Shown here in pieces: positions 27,126 to 36,335 of a stretch of 64,000 bases of DNA. The number at the start of each line of letters is the position of its first letter. Position 1 is the stretch's first letter. This stretch comes from F22 sp963675625 (lineage in GTDB: Bacteria; Bacteroidota; Bacteroidia; Bacteroidales; Bacteroidaceae), in contig OY776497.1 in NCBI GenBank assembly GCA_963675625.1, forward strand, positions 62,001-126,000, given 5' to 3'. Below the pieces are notes generated by a model, which had not been told where the DNA came from, searched no databases, and saw only the letters and a list, made by a program, of their open reading frames with translations. Made by a program: the position numbers and the translations under genes.

Positions 27126-27905
27126 ATGAAGAAGATGATGCTCGATCTTACAGTTAAAAGCTGCGAGATGCTCAATGCACAGTATGTTTTGATTAAATTA
27201 TCACATGAAGAGAAGTTGCCTGAAATGGGCGCTGGACAGTTTGTCGAAGTTCGTGTTGATAATTCTCCGACAACTTTTTTACGTCGTCCTATTTCAATTA
27301 ATTTCGTAGATCGCGAACGCAACGAATTATGGCTGTTAGTTCAGCTTGTGGGTGATGGAACACGCGCTATGGCACAGTGGAAGCCTGGTGACATCTGTAA
27401 TTGCTTATTGCCTTTAGGGAATACATTTTCCCTCCCACTTGATAAAGAACCATCGGTGTTACTTATTGGTGGCGGAGTTGGTACAGCTCCTATGCTTTAT
27501 TGGGGGGCATTGCTTAAAGCACAAGGATATAAACCTACTTTCTTATTAGGAGCTCGCAGTCGAAAAGATTTGCTTCAGTTAGATGATTTTGCTCAATACG
27601 GACCCGTGTATACAACCACAGAAGATGGTTCACATGGTGAACAAGGTTTTGTTACCCAGCATAGTATATTAAATAAGGAGACATTTCAAATGATCTACAC
27701 TTGCGGCCCTAAACCGATGATGATGGCTGTAGCTCAAGTTGCCAATCGTTTAATGATACCTTGTGAAGTCAGCTTGGAGAACACAATGGCCTGCGGCGTA
27801 GGTGCTTGCTTGTGCTGTGTTGAAGATACCAAAGAGGGACATAAATGTGTGTGCACAGAAGGCCCTGTCTTTAATACCGAAGATCTAAAATGGAATAATC
27901 TATAG
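27126..27905 (+). CDS. pyrK: Dihydroorotate dehydrogenase electron-transfer subunit
   Basis: A 259-residue iron-sulfur flavoprotein that passes electrons from PyrD to NAD+. FAD-binding motif RRPISINFV, NAD-domain LLIGGGVGTAPMLYWG, and the [2Fe-2S] cluster cysteines in ACGVGACLCCVED with VCTEGPVF near the C-terminus. The start is fixed by the promoter position (see 27088-27095) and by homology beginning at MLDLTVKSCEML. pyrD follows after 13 nt, the standard pairing for class 1B enzymes. Confidence 0.93.
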   Translation: MKKMMLDLTVKSCEMLNAQYVLIKLSHEEKLPEMGAGQFVEVRVDNSPTTFLRRPISINFVDRERNELWLLVQLVGDGTRAMAQWKPGDICNCLLPLGNTFSLPLDKEPSVLLIGGGVGTAPMLYWGALLKAQGYKPTFLLGARSRKDLLQLDDFAQYGPVYTTTEDGSHGEQGFVTQHSILNKETFQMIYTCGPKPMMMAVAQVANRLMIPCEVSLENTMACGVGACLCCVEDTKEGHKCVCTEGPVFNTEDLKWNNL

Positions 27906-27918
27906 AGCAAACGAAAAT

Positions 27919-28836
27919 ATGACAGGAATAAACACAAAAGTAAATATTGGGGGCTTAGAACTAAAGAACCCTGTAATGACTGCATCAGGTACGTTTGGCT
28001 ATGGACCTGAATTTGCCGACTTTATGGATTTAAGTCGTATTGGTGGCATTATTGTCAAAGGAACCACCTTACATCATCGTGAAGGGAATTCATATCCTCG
28101 CATGGCCGAAACACCATCTGGTATGTTGAATGCTGTAGGACTTCAAAATAAAGGTGTTCAATATTTTGCGGATCATATTTACCCAGAAATTAAAGATATA
28201 GACAGCCATATTATTGTCAATGTATCTGGTTCACAGATAGATGATTACGTAAAGACAGCAGAGATTATCAACGAACTGGATCAAATTCCGGCTATTGAAC
28301 TTAATATCTCTTGTCCAAATGTCAAAGAAGGCGGTATGGCCTTTGGAGTTACTACCAAGGGAGCATCAGAAGTTGTCAAGGCTGTGCGTAAAGTCTATAA
28401 TAAAACGATGATAGTCAAATTGTCGCCAAATGTAACAGACATTACAGAAATAGCACGTGCTGTAGAGGCTTCTGGCGCAGATAGTGTATCACTTATTAAT
28501 ACATTATTGGGGATGGCTATTGATGCTGAAAAACGTAAACCTATCTTATCTACAGTAACAGGAGGTTTATCTGGTCCAGCTGTAAAACCTGTAGCATTGC
28601 GTATGGTATGGCAAGTCGCTCAGGCAGTTGGTGTTCCTGTAGTTGGTCTTGGAGGTATTATGAATGGTAGAGATGCAATTGAGTTTATGCTAGCTGGTGC
28701 ATCGGCCATAGAACTTGGAACGGCAAACTTTATAGATCCTACGGTTTGTGTTCGTGTAGCAGATGAAATAGAAGACTATATGAGACGCCATGGATTTTCT
28801 GATGTCAACGATCTAATCGGAGCTCTTGAATTGTAA
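27919..28836 (+). CDS. pyrD: Dihydroorotate dehydrogenase, class 1B catalytic subunit
   Basis: A 305-residue FMN TIM-barrel enzyme of the fourth step in pyrimidine synthesis. NPVMTASGTFGYG, the catalytic cysteine in IELNISCPNVKEGG (class 1 enzymes use Cys), SLINTLLGMAID, and the FMN phosphate region GLGGIMNGRDAIEFMLAGAS are intact. It works with PyrK, encoded just upstream. A terminator follows at 28870. Confidence 0.95.
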   Translation: MTGINTKVNIGGLELKNPVMTASGTFGYGPEFADFMDLSRIGGIIVKGTTLHHREGNSYPRMAETPSGMLNAVGLQNKGVQYFADHIYPEIKDIDSHIIVNVSGSQIDDYVKTAEIINELDQIPAIELNISCPNVKEGGMAFGVTTKGASEVVKAVRKVYNKTMIVKLSPNVTDITEIARAVEASGADSVSLINTLLGMAIDAEKRKPILSTVTGGLSGPAVKPVALRMVWQVAQAVGVPVVGLGGIMNGRDAIEFMLAGASAIELGTANFIDPTVCVRVADEIEDYMRRHGFSDVNDLIGALEL

Positions 28837-28869
28837 GTCAATTTACAAAAAGTTTTCTCACAATATAAT

Positions 28870-28914
28870 AAAGCACGTTATTGAGCCAATATAAGCCATA
28901 ACGTGCTTTTTCTA
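28870..28914 (+). terminator. Terminator after pyrD
   Basis: Stem AAAGCACGTTA (28870-28880) with TAACGTGCTTT (28899-28909), then TTCTATAT. Confidence 0.75.
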
Positions 28915-29112
28915 TATATATTGCTTTCTGTTCAATCTGTTCTACTTAACATAAAATAGGTCTAATAACCTTTAGATCTATCTTAAATCTCTTCTTATTA
29001 AAGTATCAGACAATCCCTATTATGTTAAGTAGCGCACATTTTAAAAGAAAGTAGATAAATATATATGCTAGATTCTGGTCACACAAACGTATGACGGATA
29101 TCCCCCACAATT

Positions 29113-29646
29113 CTACCATTTTAAATCATACGCATATCTAGCTCCATCTCTCACTTGGATAATACCACAATATCTGAAACCGAATCTGTTCAATAGACTC
29201 TGCATCGCTTGATTATCTGCATGAGTGTCGACTCTGAATAAAGAAATACCTTTGTTTGAGGCAACCTGCATAGTATATTGGAAAATCTGCGCAGCCAAAC
29301 CTTGACGAAGATGACTATTGCGAACAGCTATACGATGCAAAACAACATAAGGTGCGTCATAATGCCAAGCTCCATCTATAACCTTATAATTGGGATCTTC
29401 AGAAAAACTAGCACAAAAAGTAGCGATTACTTTGTTCTTGTATAATATCACGTAGCTTTCTTTGCGAGTAATATCCTTCAATAATTGTTCACTATTTGGA
29501 TAACCGTCTTGCCATTGATCAATATCAGCAGCTGCCAATCGAGCTTGTGCTTCCTGAATACAAAGCATCATTTGTGGCAGAAGCTCTTTGTTGGCCATTT
29601 GAAAAACGATTTCTTCAGTCTCTTTAGTCATATGCTCAGTTTTCAT
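29113..29646 (-). CDS. GNAT-family N-acetyltransferase
   Basis: A 177-residue acetyltransferase. The start at 29646 (MKTEHMTKETEE) is preferred over ATG 29712 because the longer form would run through the purM promoter region. The acetyl-CoA loop is VRNSHLRQGLAAQIF (R/Q-x-x-G-x-A pattern), preceded by YVVLHRIAV and followed by FRVDTHADNQAMQSLLNRFGF, the standard GNAT end. Substrate is unknown. It is divergent from purM. Confidence 0.8.
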   Translation of the reverse strand: MKTEHMTKETEEIVFQMANKELLPQMMLCIQEAQARLAAADIDQWQDGYPNSEQLLKDITRKESYVILYKNKVIATFCASFSEDPNYKVIDGAWHYDAPYVVLHRIAVRNSHLRQGLAAQIFQYTMQVASNKGISLFRVDTHADNQAMQSLLNRFGFRYCGIIQVRDGARYAYDLKW

Positions 29647-29669
29647 TTTATTTATCGGGAAAATATGCG

Positions 29670-29677
29670 TATCTTTG
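29670..29677 (+). promoter_or_regulatory. -7 box of purM
   Basis: TATCTTTG lies 38 nt before the purM start at 29715. Confidence 0.55.
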
Positions 29678-29714
29678 CGCGCAAATATAAAAACTATTTT
29701 ACAAACAAACAAGT

Positions 29715-30893
29715 ATGAACAATCAGAGATATATGATGCGCGGCGTTTCGGCCTCTAAAGAAGACGTACATAACGCGATTAAAAACATCGATAAAGGCTT
29801 GTACCCGAAAGCTTTTTGTAAGATTATTCCAGATATCCTGGGTGGAGACCCAGCATATTGTAATATCATGCATGCAGACGGTGCAGGCACTAAGTCTTCC
29901 TTAGCATATATGTATTGGAAGGAAACAGGCGATCTATCTGTATGGAAAGGGATTGCTCAAGATGCCCTCATCATGAATATTGATGATCTTTTGTGTGTTG
30001 GTGCGGTAGATAATATCTTAGTATCGTCTACGATTGGTCGTAACAAGATGCTCGTTCCAGGCGAAGTGATTAGTGCTATCATCAATGGTACAGATGAACT
30101 ACTTGCTGAACTTCGAAATATGGGTGTCGGTGTATATGCCACTGGAGGAGAAACAGCCGATGTTGGTGATTTAGTACGCACTATTATTGTAGATAGTACA
30201 GTGACTTGCCGCATGAAACGTAGCGATGTTGTAGATAACGCAAATATTCAAGCAGGCGACGTCATTGTCGGTTTGAGTTCAAGTGGACAAGCCACTTACG
30301 AGAAAGAATACAATGGAGGTATGGGTAGCAACGGACTAACTTCTGCACGTCACGACGTATTTGCGCACGAGCTTGCGAAGAAATATCCGGAAAGTTACGA
30401 TGCAGCCATTCCAGATGATTTGGTGTATTCAGGAGGACTAGGTTTGACTGAGTCTGTAGAAGGTTCCCCATTAGATGCTGGGAAATTAGTTCTGTCCCCT
30501 ACTCGCACATATGCCCCAGTCGTAAAACGTCTTTTGGACGAATTGCGCGATCAGATTCACGGCATGGTACACTGCTCTGGAGGTGCACAAACAAAGATTC
30601 TTCATTTCTTGAACGATGGTCTGCGTGTTGTAAAAGACAATATGTTTGAGGTACCCGTGTTGTTTCAAACGATACAAGCACAAAGTGGTACAGACTGGAG
30701 TGAAATGTACAAAGTATTCAATATGGGACACCGTCTTGAAGTCTATCTTCCAGCTGCACATGCAGAACAAGTTATCGAACTATCCAAAAGCTTTGGTATT
30801 GACGCTCAAATTATCGGTCGCGTTGAAACTCAAGCACCAGATACTAATCGTTTGACGATTAACTCTGAGTTTGGAACGTTCGAATATAATTAA
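29715..30893 (+). CDS. purM: Phosphoribosylformylglycinamidine cyclo-ligase (AIR synthase)
   Basis: A 392-residue member of the PurM/ThiL fold that closes the imidazole ring of AIR with ATP. HADGAGTKSSLAYMYW, MNIDDLLCVGA, GGETADVGDLVRTI and GLSSSGQATYEKEYNGGMGSNG are the ATP- and substrate-loop motifs (the last shown as GLSSSGQATYEK and NGGMGSNG). It is longer than the ~345-residue E. coli enzyme, as in other Bacteroidota. Its position between a GNAT gene and prfA says little about function. Confidence 0.88.
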   Translation: MNNQRYMMRGVSASKEDVHNAIKNIDKGLYPKAFCKIIPDILGGDPAYCNIMHADGAGTKSSLAYMYWKETGDLSVWKGIAQDALIMNIDDLLCVGAVDNILVSSTIGRNKMLVPGEVISAIINGTDELLAELRNMGVGVYATGGETADVGDLVRTIIVDSTVTCRMKRSDVVDNANIQAGDVIVGLSSSGQATYEKEYNGGMGSNGLTSARHDVFAHELAKKYPESYDAAIPDDLVYSGGLGLTESVEGSPLDAGKLVLSPTRTYAPVVKRLLDELRDQIHGMVHCSGGAQTKILHFLNDGLRVVKDNMFEVPVLFQTIQAQSGTDWSEMYKVFNMGHRLEVYLPAAHAEQVIELSKSFGIDAQIIGRVETQAPDTNRLTINSEFGTFEYN

Positions 30894-30971
30894 AAAAGAC
30901 TGAGGGCATTCGCATCATATATGATTTGCACAGCCCTCTAATAATAATATTGAGACCTAAACGAAAAGAAG

Positions 30972-32078
30972 ATGGCAAATGATCTTTTAGATAAATTGGA
31001 CGGTTTGGTAAGCCGTTTTGAAGAAGTATCCACACTAATAACCGACCCCAGCGTCATAGCTGATCAGCAACGATATGTCAAGTTGACCAAAGAGTATAAA
31101 GACCTGGAAGATATTATGAGAGGTCGTCAAGACTATATCAATGCTTTGGCAGGAATTGACGAAGCTAGAGAGATCTTGGATACCGAAAAAGACGCCGATA
31201 TGCGTGACATGGCCAAAGAACAACTTGCAGAATGCCAAGCCCGTATTCCAGAACTAGAAGAAGAAATCAAGATCATGTTGATCCCTAAGGATCCAGAAGA
31301 CGCAAAAAATTGTGTCCTTGAAATTCGTGGTGGTACAGGTGGTGATGAAGCTGCTATCTTTGCAGGCGATTTATTCCGTATGTACACAAAATATTGTGAA
31401 ACTAAGGGCTGGAAACTTGAAGTCTCTAGTTGTACTGAAGGTTCATCAGGTGGATTCAAAGAAATTGTCTGCTCCGTTACTGGAACTGATGTCTACGGAA
31501 CGTTGAAGTACGAATCGGGAGTACACCGAGTACAACGCGTACCGCAAACAGAGACACAAGGACGAGTACATACATCTGCGGCCTCTGTAGCCGTTATGCC
31601 AGAAGCCGATGCTTTTGAAGTAGAGATCAAGGAAGGTGAAATCAAATGGGATACTTTCCGCTCAGGTGGTGCTGGTGGACAGAATGTCAACAAAGTAGAA
31701 TCGGGAGTTCGTCTACGTTATGTATGGACCAATCCTAACACCAAAGAATCAGAAGAAATTTTGATTGAATGTACCGAAACTCGTGACCAACCAAAGAATA
31801 AAGAACGTGCCCTAGCCCGTTTGCGTACCTTCATTTATGACAAAGAACATCAAAAGTATGTCGATGACATCGCTTCACGTCGTAAGTCTATCGTATCAAC
31901 AGGTGACCGTTCTGCAAAGATTCGCACGTATAATTACCCACAAGGACGTATTACCGATCACCGTATCGGGTATACCATTTACAATTTAAATGCCTTTATG
32001 GAAGGTGATATACAGGATGTAATAGACCACTTGATGGTTGCCGAGAATGCAGAGCGCATGAAGGAAGCCGAATTGTAA
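30972..32078 (+). CDS. prfA: Peptide chain release factor 1
   Basis: A 368-residue class I release factor that reads UAA and UAG. The peptidyl-hydrolysis GGQ motif is at residues 235-237 in SGGAGGQNVNKVESGV. The N-terminal domain is helical, and the region after it (IRGGTGGDEAAIFAGDLFRMY) is the conserved RF signature (IRGGTGGDEAAIF). The lack of an internal frameshift distinguishes it from prfB. A weak hairpin follows. Confidence 0.94.
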   Translation: MANDLLDKLDGLVSRFEEVSTLITDPSVIADQQRYVKLTKEYKDLEDIMRGRQDYINALAGIDEAREILDTEKDADMRDMAKEQLAECQARIPELEEEIKIMLIPKDPEDAKNCVLEIRGGTGGDEAAIFAGDLFRMYTKYCETKGWKLEVSSCTEGSSGGFKEIVCSVTGTDVYGTLKYESGVHRVQRVPQTETQGRVHTSAASVAVMPEADAFEVEIKEGEIKWDTFRSGGAGGQNVNKVESGVRLRYVWTNPNTKESEEILIECTETRDQPKNKERALARLRTFIYDKEHQKYVDDIASRRKSIVSTGDRSAKIRTYNYPQGRITDHRIGYTIYNLNAFMEGDIQDVIDHLMVAENAERMKEAEL

Positions 32079-32091
32079 ACAATATACAGAC

Positions 32092-32134
32092 AGACCACTT
32101 TGTTGCCTTATCACAATGAAGTGGTCTTCTTATA
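32092..32134 (+). terminator. Probable terminator after prfA
   Basis: AGACCACTT (32092-32100) pairs with AAGTGGTCT (32119-32127). The T tract behind it is broken (TCTTAT), so termination may be partial. Confidence 0.55.
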
Positions 32135-32197
32135 TACACTCCATAATAAAGGATTCATCTCAAACCAACAAGAACCAACTAGTTAAAAACAAAACAA

Positions 32198-33022
32198 ATG
32201 AACAGAGCTGAACTATTTGAACAAATTCAAAAGAAACAGAGTTTTTTATGTGTAGGACTAGATGCAGATATCAAGAAGATACCTGAACACCTACTAAACG
32301 AAGAAGATCCTATCTTTGCCTTCAACAAAGAAATAATTGATGCTACACAAGATCTTTGTGTTGCCTATAAACCCAATACTGCTTTTTATGAAAGTCTAGG
32401 TGTACAAGGCTGGATAGCCTTAGAAAAGACAATCACATACATCAAGGAGAACTATCCAGAACAACTGGTTATAGCTGATGCCAAACGAGGTGATATTGGC
32501 AATACCAGTGCAATGTACGCACGTACTTTCTTCGAAGCACTCGATGCAGATGCCGTAACCGTTGCCCCATATATGGGTGAAGACAGCGTCTCTCCATTCT
32601 TAGGATATGCTAATAAATGGGTTATTCTATTGGCCTTGACTAGCAATAAAGGATCGGCTGATTTCCAATGTATTGAAAACAAAGAGAATGCACAACCCCT
32701 ATTTGAAAGTGTGATGCGCACGGCACAAACATGGGCCAACGAAGATCAATTGATGTTTGTTGTAGGCGCTACTCAAGGCAAGGCATTTGAACAGATTCGT
32801 GCAATTGCTCCTGAGCACTTTTTGCTTGTACCTGGTGTGGGAGCACAAGGTGGTTCTCTTCAAGAAGTATGCAAGTACGGTATGACTAAACAATGCGGAC
32901 TGCTTGTCAACTCTTCACGTGGTATTATCTATAAGTCTAACGGAGAAGACTTTGGTGCAGCAGCACGCCAAGCAGCTAAAGAATTGCAAGCTGAAATGGC
33001 ACAAGAATTAAAGAAAATCTAA
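32198..33022 (+). CDS. pyrF: Orotidine 5'-phosphate decarboxylase
   Basis: A 274-residue TIM-barrel enzyme of the last UMP step, of the longer 'type 2' form found in Bacteroidota and actinobacteria. Catalytic charged array DAKRGDIGNT near residue 96; LCVGLDADIKKIP at the start; VVGATQGKAFEQIRAIAP and LLVNSSRGIIY near the end. It is followed by three hairpins, the last a strong bidirectional terminator. Confidence 0.93.
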   Translation: MNRAELFEQIQKKQSFLCVGLDADIKKIPEHLLNEEDPIFAFNKEIIDATQDLCVAYKPNTAFYESLGVQGWIALEKTITYIKENYPEQLVIADAKRGDIGNTSAMYARTFFEALDADAVTVAPYMGEDSVSPFLGYANKWVILLALTSNKGSADFQCIENKENAQPLFESVMRTAQTWANEDQLMFVVGATQGKAFEQIRAIAPEHFLLVPGVGAQGGSLQEVCKYGMTKQCGLLVNSSRGIIYKSNGEDFGAAARQAAKELQAEMAQELKKI

Positions 33023-33039
33023 CGTGTAGAGATAGTCAA

Positions 33040-33119
33040 AAATCTAAGGCTTAGATGTACATATTCAAGCCTTAGATTTCAACATTTCGGCCTTAAATAT
33101 AAATATTCAAGGCCGAAAT
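33040..33119. repeat. Two hairpins between pyrF and the terminator
   Basis: AAATCTAAGGCTT (33040-33052) pairs with AAGCCTTAGATTT (33067-33079). ATTTCGGCCTT (33084-33094) pairs with AAGGCCGAAAT (33109-33119). The two share AAGGC/GCCTT cores and neither is followed by a T tract, so they are additional to the terminator. Confidence 0.75.
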
Positions 33120-33130
33120 ATTTATACCAA

Positions 33131-33170
33131 AAAAAGCTACAGAATACGCCATCGTATTCTGTAGCTTTTT
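33131..33170. terminator. Bidirectional terminator of pyrF and dapA
   Basis: A perfect 18-bp stem (AAAAAGCTACAGAATACG at 33131-33148 with its complement at 33153-33170) has a 4-nt loop, with A-rich and T-rich flanks on both sides, serving both convergent genes. Confidence 0.9.
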
Positions 33171-33199
33171 TAGTATATAAAATGTTTGTATGTGTTCTT

Positions 33200-34093
33200 C
33201 TAGCACCGAATATTCAAATCCTCCAAAATCTTGCGCATGCGTTCGAACGTTGTGATTCTTGTTGGTACAAGTGGTAATCGCAATCTATTTTCAATCATAC
33301 CCATAGCATGTAGCATAGCCTTCACTCCAGCAGGATTGCCATCCACAAAGAGAAGATTAAATAACTCTGTAAATCGGTGGTGAATGGTCAATGCATTCCT
33401 ATAATCACCAGCAAGCGCCAATCGTGTCATGCGTGAAAATTCACGAGGGAATGCATTACCAATAACCGAAATGACCCCCACTGCTCCCAGTGTAATCAAA
33501 GGAAAAGTAATTCCATCATCTCCAGAAATCACATCAAAATTCTTAGGTTTATTCTTAATGATTTCATCCATCTGCGTAATATCACCAGAGGCCTCCTTGA
33601 TACCAATCACATTACTAAACTCACACGCAATACGTAGTGTTGTTTCGGCCGTCATATTAACCCCCGTTCGTCCTGGCACATTATACAGAACGACAGGTTT
33701 TGGCGAAGCTTCTGCTACCGCTTTAAAATGCTGGTAAATTCCTTCTTGTGAAGGTTTATTATAGTTAGGTACTGCAGATAAAATATAATCCACTCCCGTA
33801 AAATCATCTTCTTTCAAATGCTTCACCAGTGCCTCAGTATTGTTGTCACTGGCCCCAAGTAAAATAGGCACTCGTCCGTGCACTCGTTCGATGACCACGC
33901 GTTTTATCTCTTCTTTTTCCTCCTTGTATAATGTTGGCGTCTCCGCAGTTGTGCCAAGCACACACAAGAAGTCGGCATTGTTATCCACTAAGTGATCGAC
34001 CATACGCACCAATGCATCATAGTCTACACTTCCATCTGCCTTGAATGGAGTGATTAAGGCCACCCCCATACCTTTTAGTTTGCTTTGTATCAT
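33200..34093 (-). CDS. dapA: 4-hydroxy-tetrahydrodipicolinate synthase
   Basis: A 297-residue class I aldolase-fold enzyme that condenses pyruvate with aspartate semialdehyde in lysine and peptidoglycan-precursor synthesis. LGTTAETPTL is the TTGE-like pyruvate loop; the catalytic Tyr is in VVLYNVPGRTG, and the Schiff-base Lys in VIGIKEASGDI. It lies 60 nt downstream of ligA on the same strand, so it may share its transcript. Confidence 0.94.
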   Translation of the reverse strand: MIQSKLKGMGVALITPFKADGSVDYDALVRMVDHLVDNNADFLCVLGTTAETPTLYKEEKEEIKRVVIERVHGRVPILLGASDNNTEALVKHLKEDDFTGVDYILSAVPNYNKPSQEGIYQHFKAVAEASPKPVVLYNVPGRTGVNMTAETTLRIACEFSNVIGIKEASGDITQMDEIIKNKPKNFDVISGDDGITFPLITLGAVGVISVIGNAFPREFSRMTRLALAGDYRNALTIHHRFTELFNLLFVDGNPAGVKAMLHAMGMIENRLRLPLVPTRITTFERMRKILEDLNIRC

Positions 34094-34152
34094 CGTTATT
34101 ATCGCTATTCGCTTTAATTTGGAAGCAAAAATACTAAATCTATTTTATTTTG

Positions 34153-36243
34153 TCACTGTATTAGGTCCAGAAATTGCATCTCGTCAAGTATCTTTACCCC
34201 TAATTTTTGTGCTTTTTCCAGTTTCGACGGTCCCATATTAGCACCAGCTAGAATAAAACTCGTTTTTTTACTGATACTACCCACACTTTTTCCTCCGTGT
34301 TGAACAATCATATTTTTGTATTCATCTCGCGAATGTTTTTCAAACACGCCACTGATCACAATACTCATACCCGATAGCTTCTCACTTTGATTTGCCAAGA
34401 CCTCTTCACTCAGTTTCATCTGAAGTCCGTACTCACGTAAACGACTGATAAGCTCCTTGTTTTGTTCATCGGCAAAGTATGTCATCACACTTTCCGCAAT
34501 GCGTTCTCCGATATCATCCACGTGCACTAAGGCATCAAGGCTAGCTGCTTGCAAAGCATCCATATCTTTAAAAGCGTGTGCTAAGCGCTTAGCCACTGTT
34601 TCACCAACAAAACGAATGCCCAGTCCAAATAATACCCTTTCAAAAGGCACCTCCTTACTAGCTTCTATTCCTTTGATAATATTATCAGCCGATTTATCCT
34701 TCTTCTTATCCAATTTCAAGATCTGCTCTCGAGTAATTGTGTACAAGTCCGCACAGTTGCGAATAAGTCCCTGATCAAAAAACAAATCAACCGTCTCTGG
34801 TCCTAATCCATCTACGTTCATGGCCTTACGGGATATAAAATGCTCCACTCGTCCACGCAATTGCGTGGGACATCCATTACTATTGGGACAATAATGAGCA
34901 GCTTCGCCTTCATCCCTAACAAGCGTTGTACCGCAATCAGGGCAATCTTTTATAAAATGTACCTTATCCCCTACCAATAAACGTTGGTCTTTGTCTACCC
35001 CAGTTATTTTAGGAATAATCTCACCTCCCTTTTCCACGTAAACCATGTCGCCTATATACAAGTCCAACTGTTGAATAATATCATCATTATGGAGCGATGC
35101 ACGTTTCACTGTTGTTCCACTCAACTGCACTGGATCCAATTCTGCCACTGGGGTTATAGCCCCAGTACGTCCTACCTGATATACCACATTATTAAGACGA
35201 GTACATGCCTTTTCCGCTTGAAATTTAAAAGCAATCGCCCATCGAGGATTCTTAGCCGTATTTCCTAAAGCTCTTTGTTGACGTCTACTATTGATTTTCA
35301 AGACGATTCCATCTGTAGCCACAGGCAAAGACTTGCGTCCTTCATCCCAATAGTGGATATACTCCATGACTTCGTCTATGTTTTTGCATAAACGCATATG
35401 ATCCGACACCTTAAAGCCCCACGTATGTGCTCTATTCAAACTCTCGTAGTGCCCGTCTTCATGAATATCCTCTCCAAGTATATAATACAAGTAAGCATCA
35501 AGGCCCCGTTTAGCCACCTCACTTGATTGTTGCAACTTCAGTGCACCTGCTGCCGCATTACGTGGATTGGCCAAAAGAGCTTCCTCTTGGCGTTCACGTT
35601 CTTCATTTAATCTATTGAAAGTATCCCATGGCATCAGAATTTCCCCTCTCATCTCAAAGACATCAGGGTAGACAGCATTCGCGGGCAATTGTAAAGGAAT
35701 AGTTGGAATCGTTTTGACATTATTCGTCACATCATCCCCTTGTGTGCCATCTCCACGAGTCACCGCACGTACCAACTTACCATGCTCGTAAGTAAGAGAG
35801 ATAGAAGTACCATCATATTTTAATTCTGCACATATCTCAAACTCCTCGTTTAAGTCTTTTGCAGCTCGTTCGAAGAAGGCACGTACTTCTCCCTCATTAT
35901 ATGTATTTCCCAACGATAGCATAGGATAGCGATGCTTCACCGTCTCGAAACTATTGGATATATCGCTCCCCACACGTTGCGTAGGGCTATTTGGATCGTT
36001 ATATTCAGGATGAGCTTTTTCCAGTTTCGCCAGCTCAGCAAGCTGGGCATCAAATTCCTGGTCCGACAAAGTTGGTGCATTCAGCACATAGTAATTATAA
36101 TTATGTTGATGCAAGTACTCTCGCAAATCCTCTATTTTTTGTTGTATGGCGTCATCAGATGCATCTACCTGAGAAGATGTTTCTACTGGAGAGTGCTGTA
36201 CATCCCCAAATAAATCGGGAAAAAGTGAGTTTGGTTTCGTCAT
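34153..36243 (-). CDS. ligA: NAD+-dependent DNA ligase
   Basis: A 696-residue replicative ligase. The start at 36243 is chosen because the -7 box at 36273-36280 puts the transcript start downstream of the earlier in-frame ATG at 36291. Adenylation site ELKYDGTSISL (Lys nucleophile), NAD-binding motifs RGDGTQGDDVTNNVKTI (in parts RGDGTQGDD, VTNNVKTI) and GIVLKIN, OB fold, the Cys4 zinc finger CPDCGTTL...CPNSNGCP, HhH repeats and the C-terminal BRCT domain (ISGVFEKHSRDEYKNMI) are in the usual order. About 25 extra polar residues (LFGDVQHSPVETSSQVDASD) precede the NAD-capture domain. Confidence 0.95.
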   Translation of the reverse strand: MTKPNSLFPDLFGDVQHSPVETSSQVDASDDAIQQKIEDLREYLHQHNYNYYVLNAPTLSDQEFDAQLAELAKLEKAHPEYNDPNSPTQRVGSDISNSFETVKHRYPMLSLGNTYNEGEVRAFFERAAKDLNEEFEICAELKYDGTSISLTYEHGKLVRAVTRGDGTQGDDVTNNVKTIPTIPLQLPANAVYPDVFEMRGEILMPWDTFNRLNEERERQEEALLANPRNAAAGALKLQQSSEVAKRGLDAYLYYILGEDIHEDGHYESLNRAHTWGFKVSDHMRLCKNIDEVMEYIHYWDEGRKSLPVATDGIVLKINSRRQQRALGNTAKNPRWAIAFKFQAEKACTRLNNVVYQVGRTGAITPVAELDPVQLSGTTVKRASLHNDDIIQQLDLYIGDMVYVEKGGEIIPKITGVDKDQRLLVGDKVHFIKDCPDCGTTLVRDEGEAAHYCPNSNGCPTQLRGRVEHFISRKAMNVDGLGPETVDLFFDQGLIRNCADLYTITREQILKLDKKKDKSADNIIKGIEASKEVPFERVLFGLGIRFVGETVAKRLAHAFKDMDALQAASLDALVHVDDIGERIAESVMTYFADEQNKELISRLREYGLQMKLSEEVLANQSEKLSGMSIVISGVFEKHSRDEYKNMIVQHGGKSVGSISKKTSFILAGANMGPSKLEKAQKLGVKILDEMQFLDLIQ

Positions 36244-36272
36244 AGCTGGTTTATTTCTATCGATATTTTCTA

Positions 36273-36309
36273 CAAAAGTAGGCATTCTCATCGAATATTC
36301 GTACTTTTG
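36273..36309. promoter_or_regulatory. Divergent -7 boxes of ligA and trmD
   Basis: Minus-strand TACTTTTG (36273-36280) faces ligA and plus-strand TACTTTTG (36302-36309) faces trmD. The two boxes are identical and only 21 nt apart, so each -33 region would lie on the other promoter's transcribed side. Confidence 0.6.
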
Positions 36310-36335
36310 TGCGCTATAAAAAATACAGAAAACCT

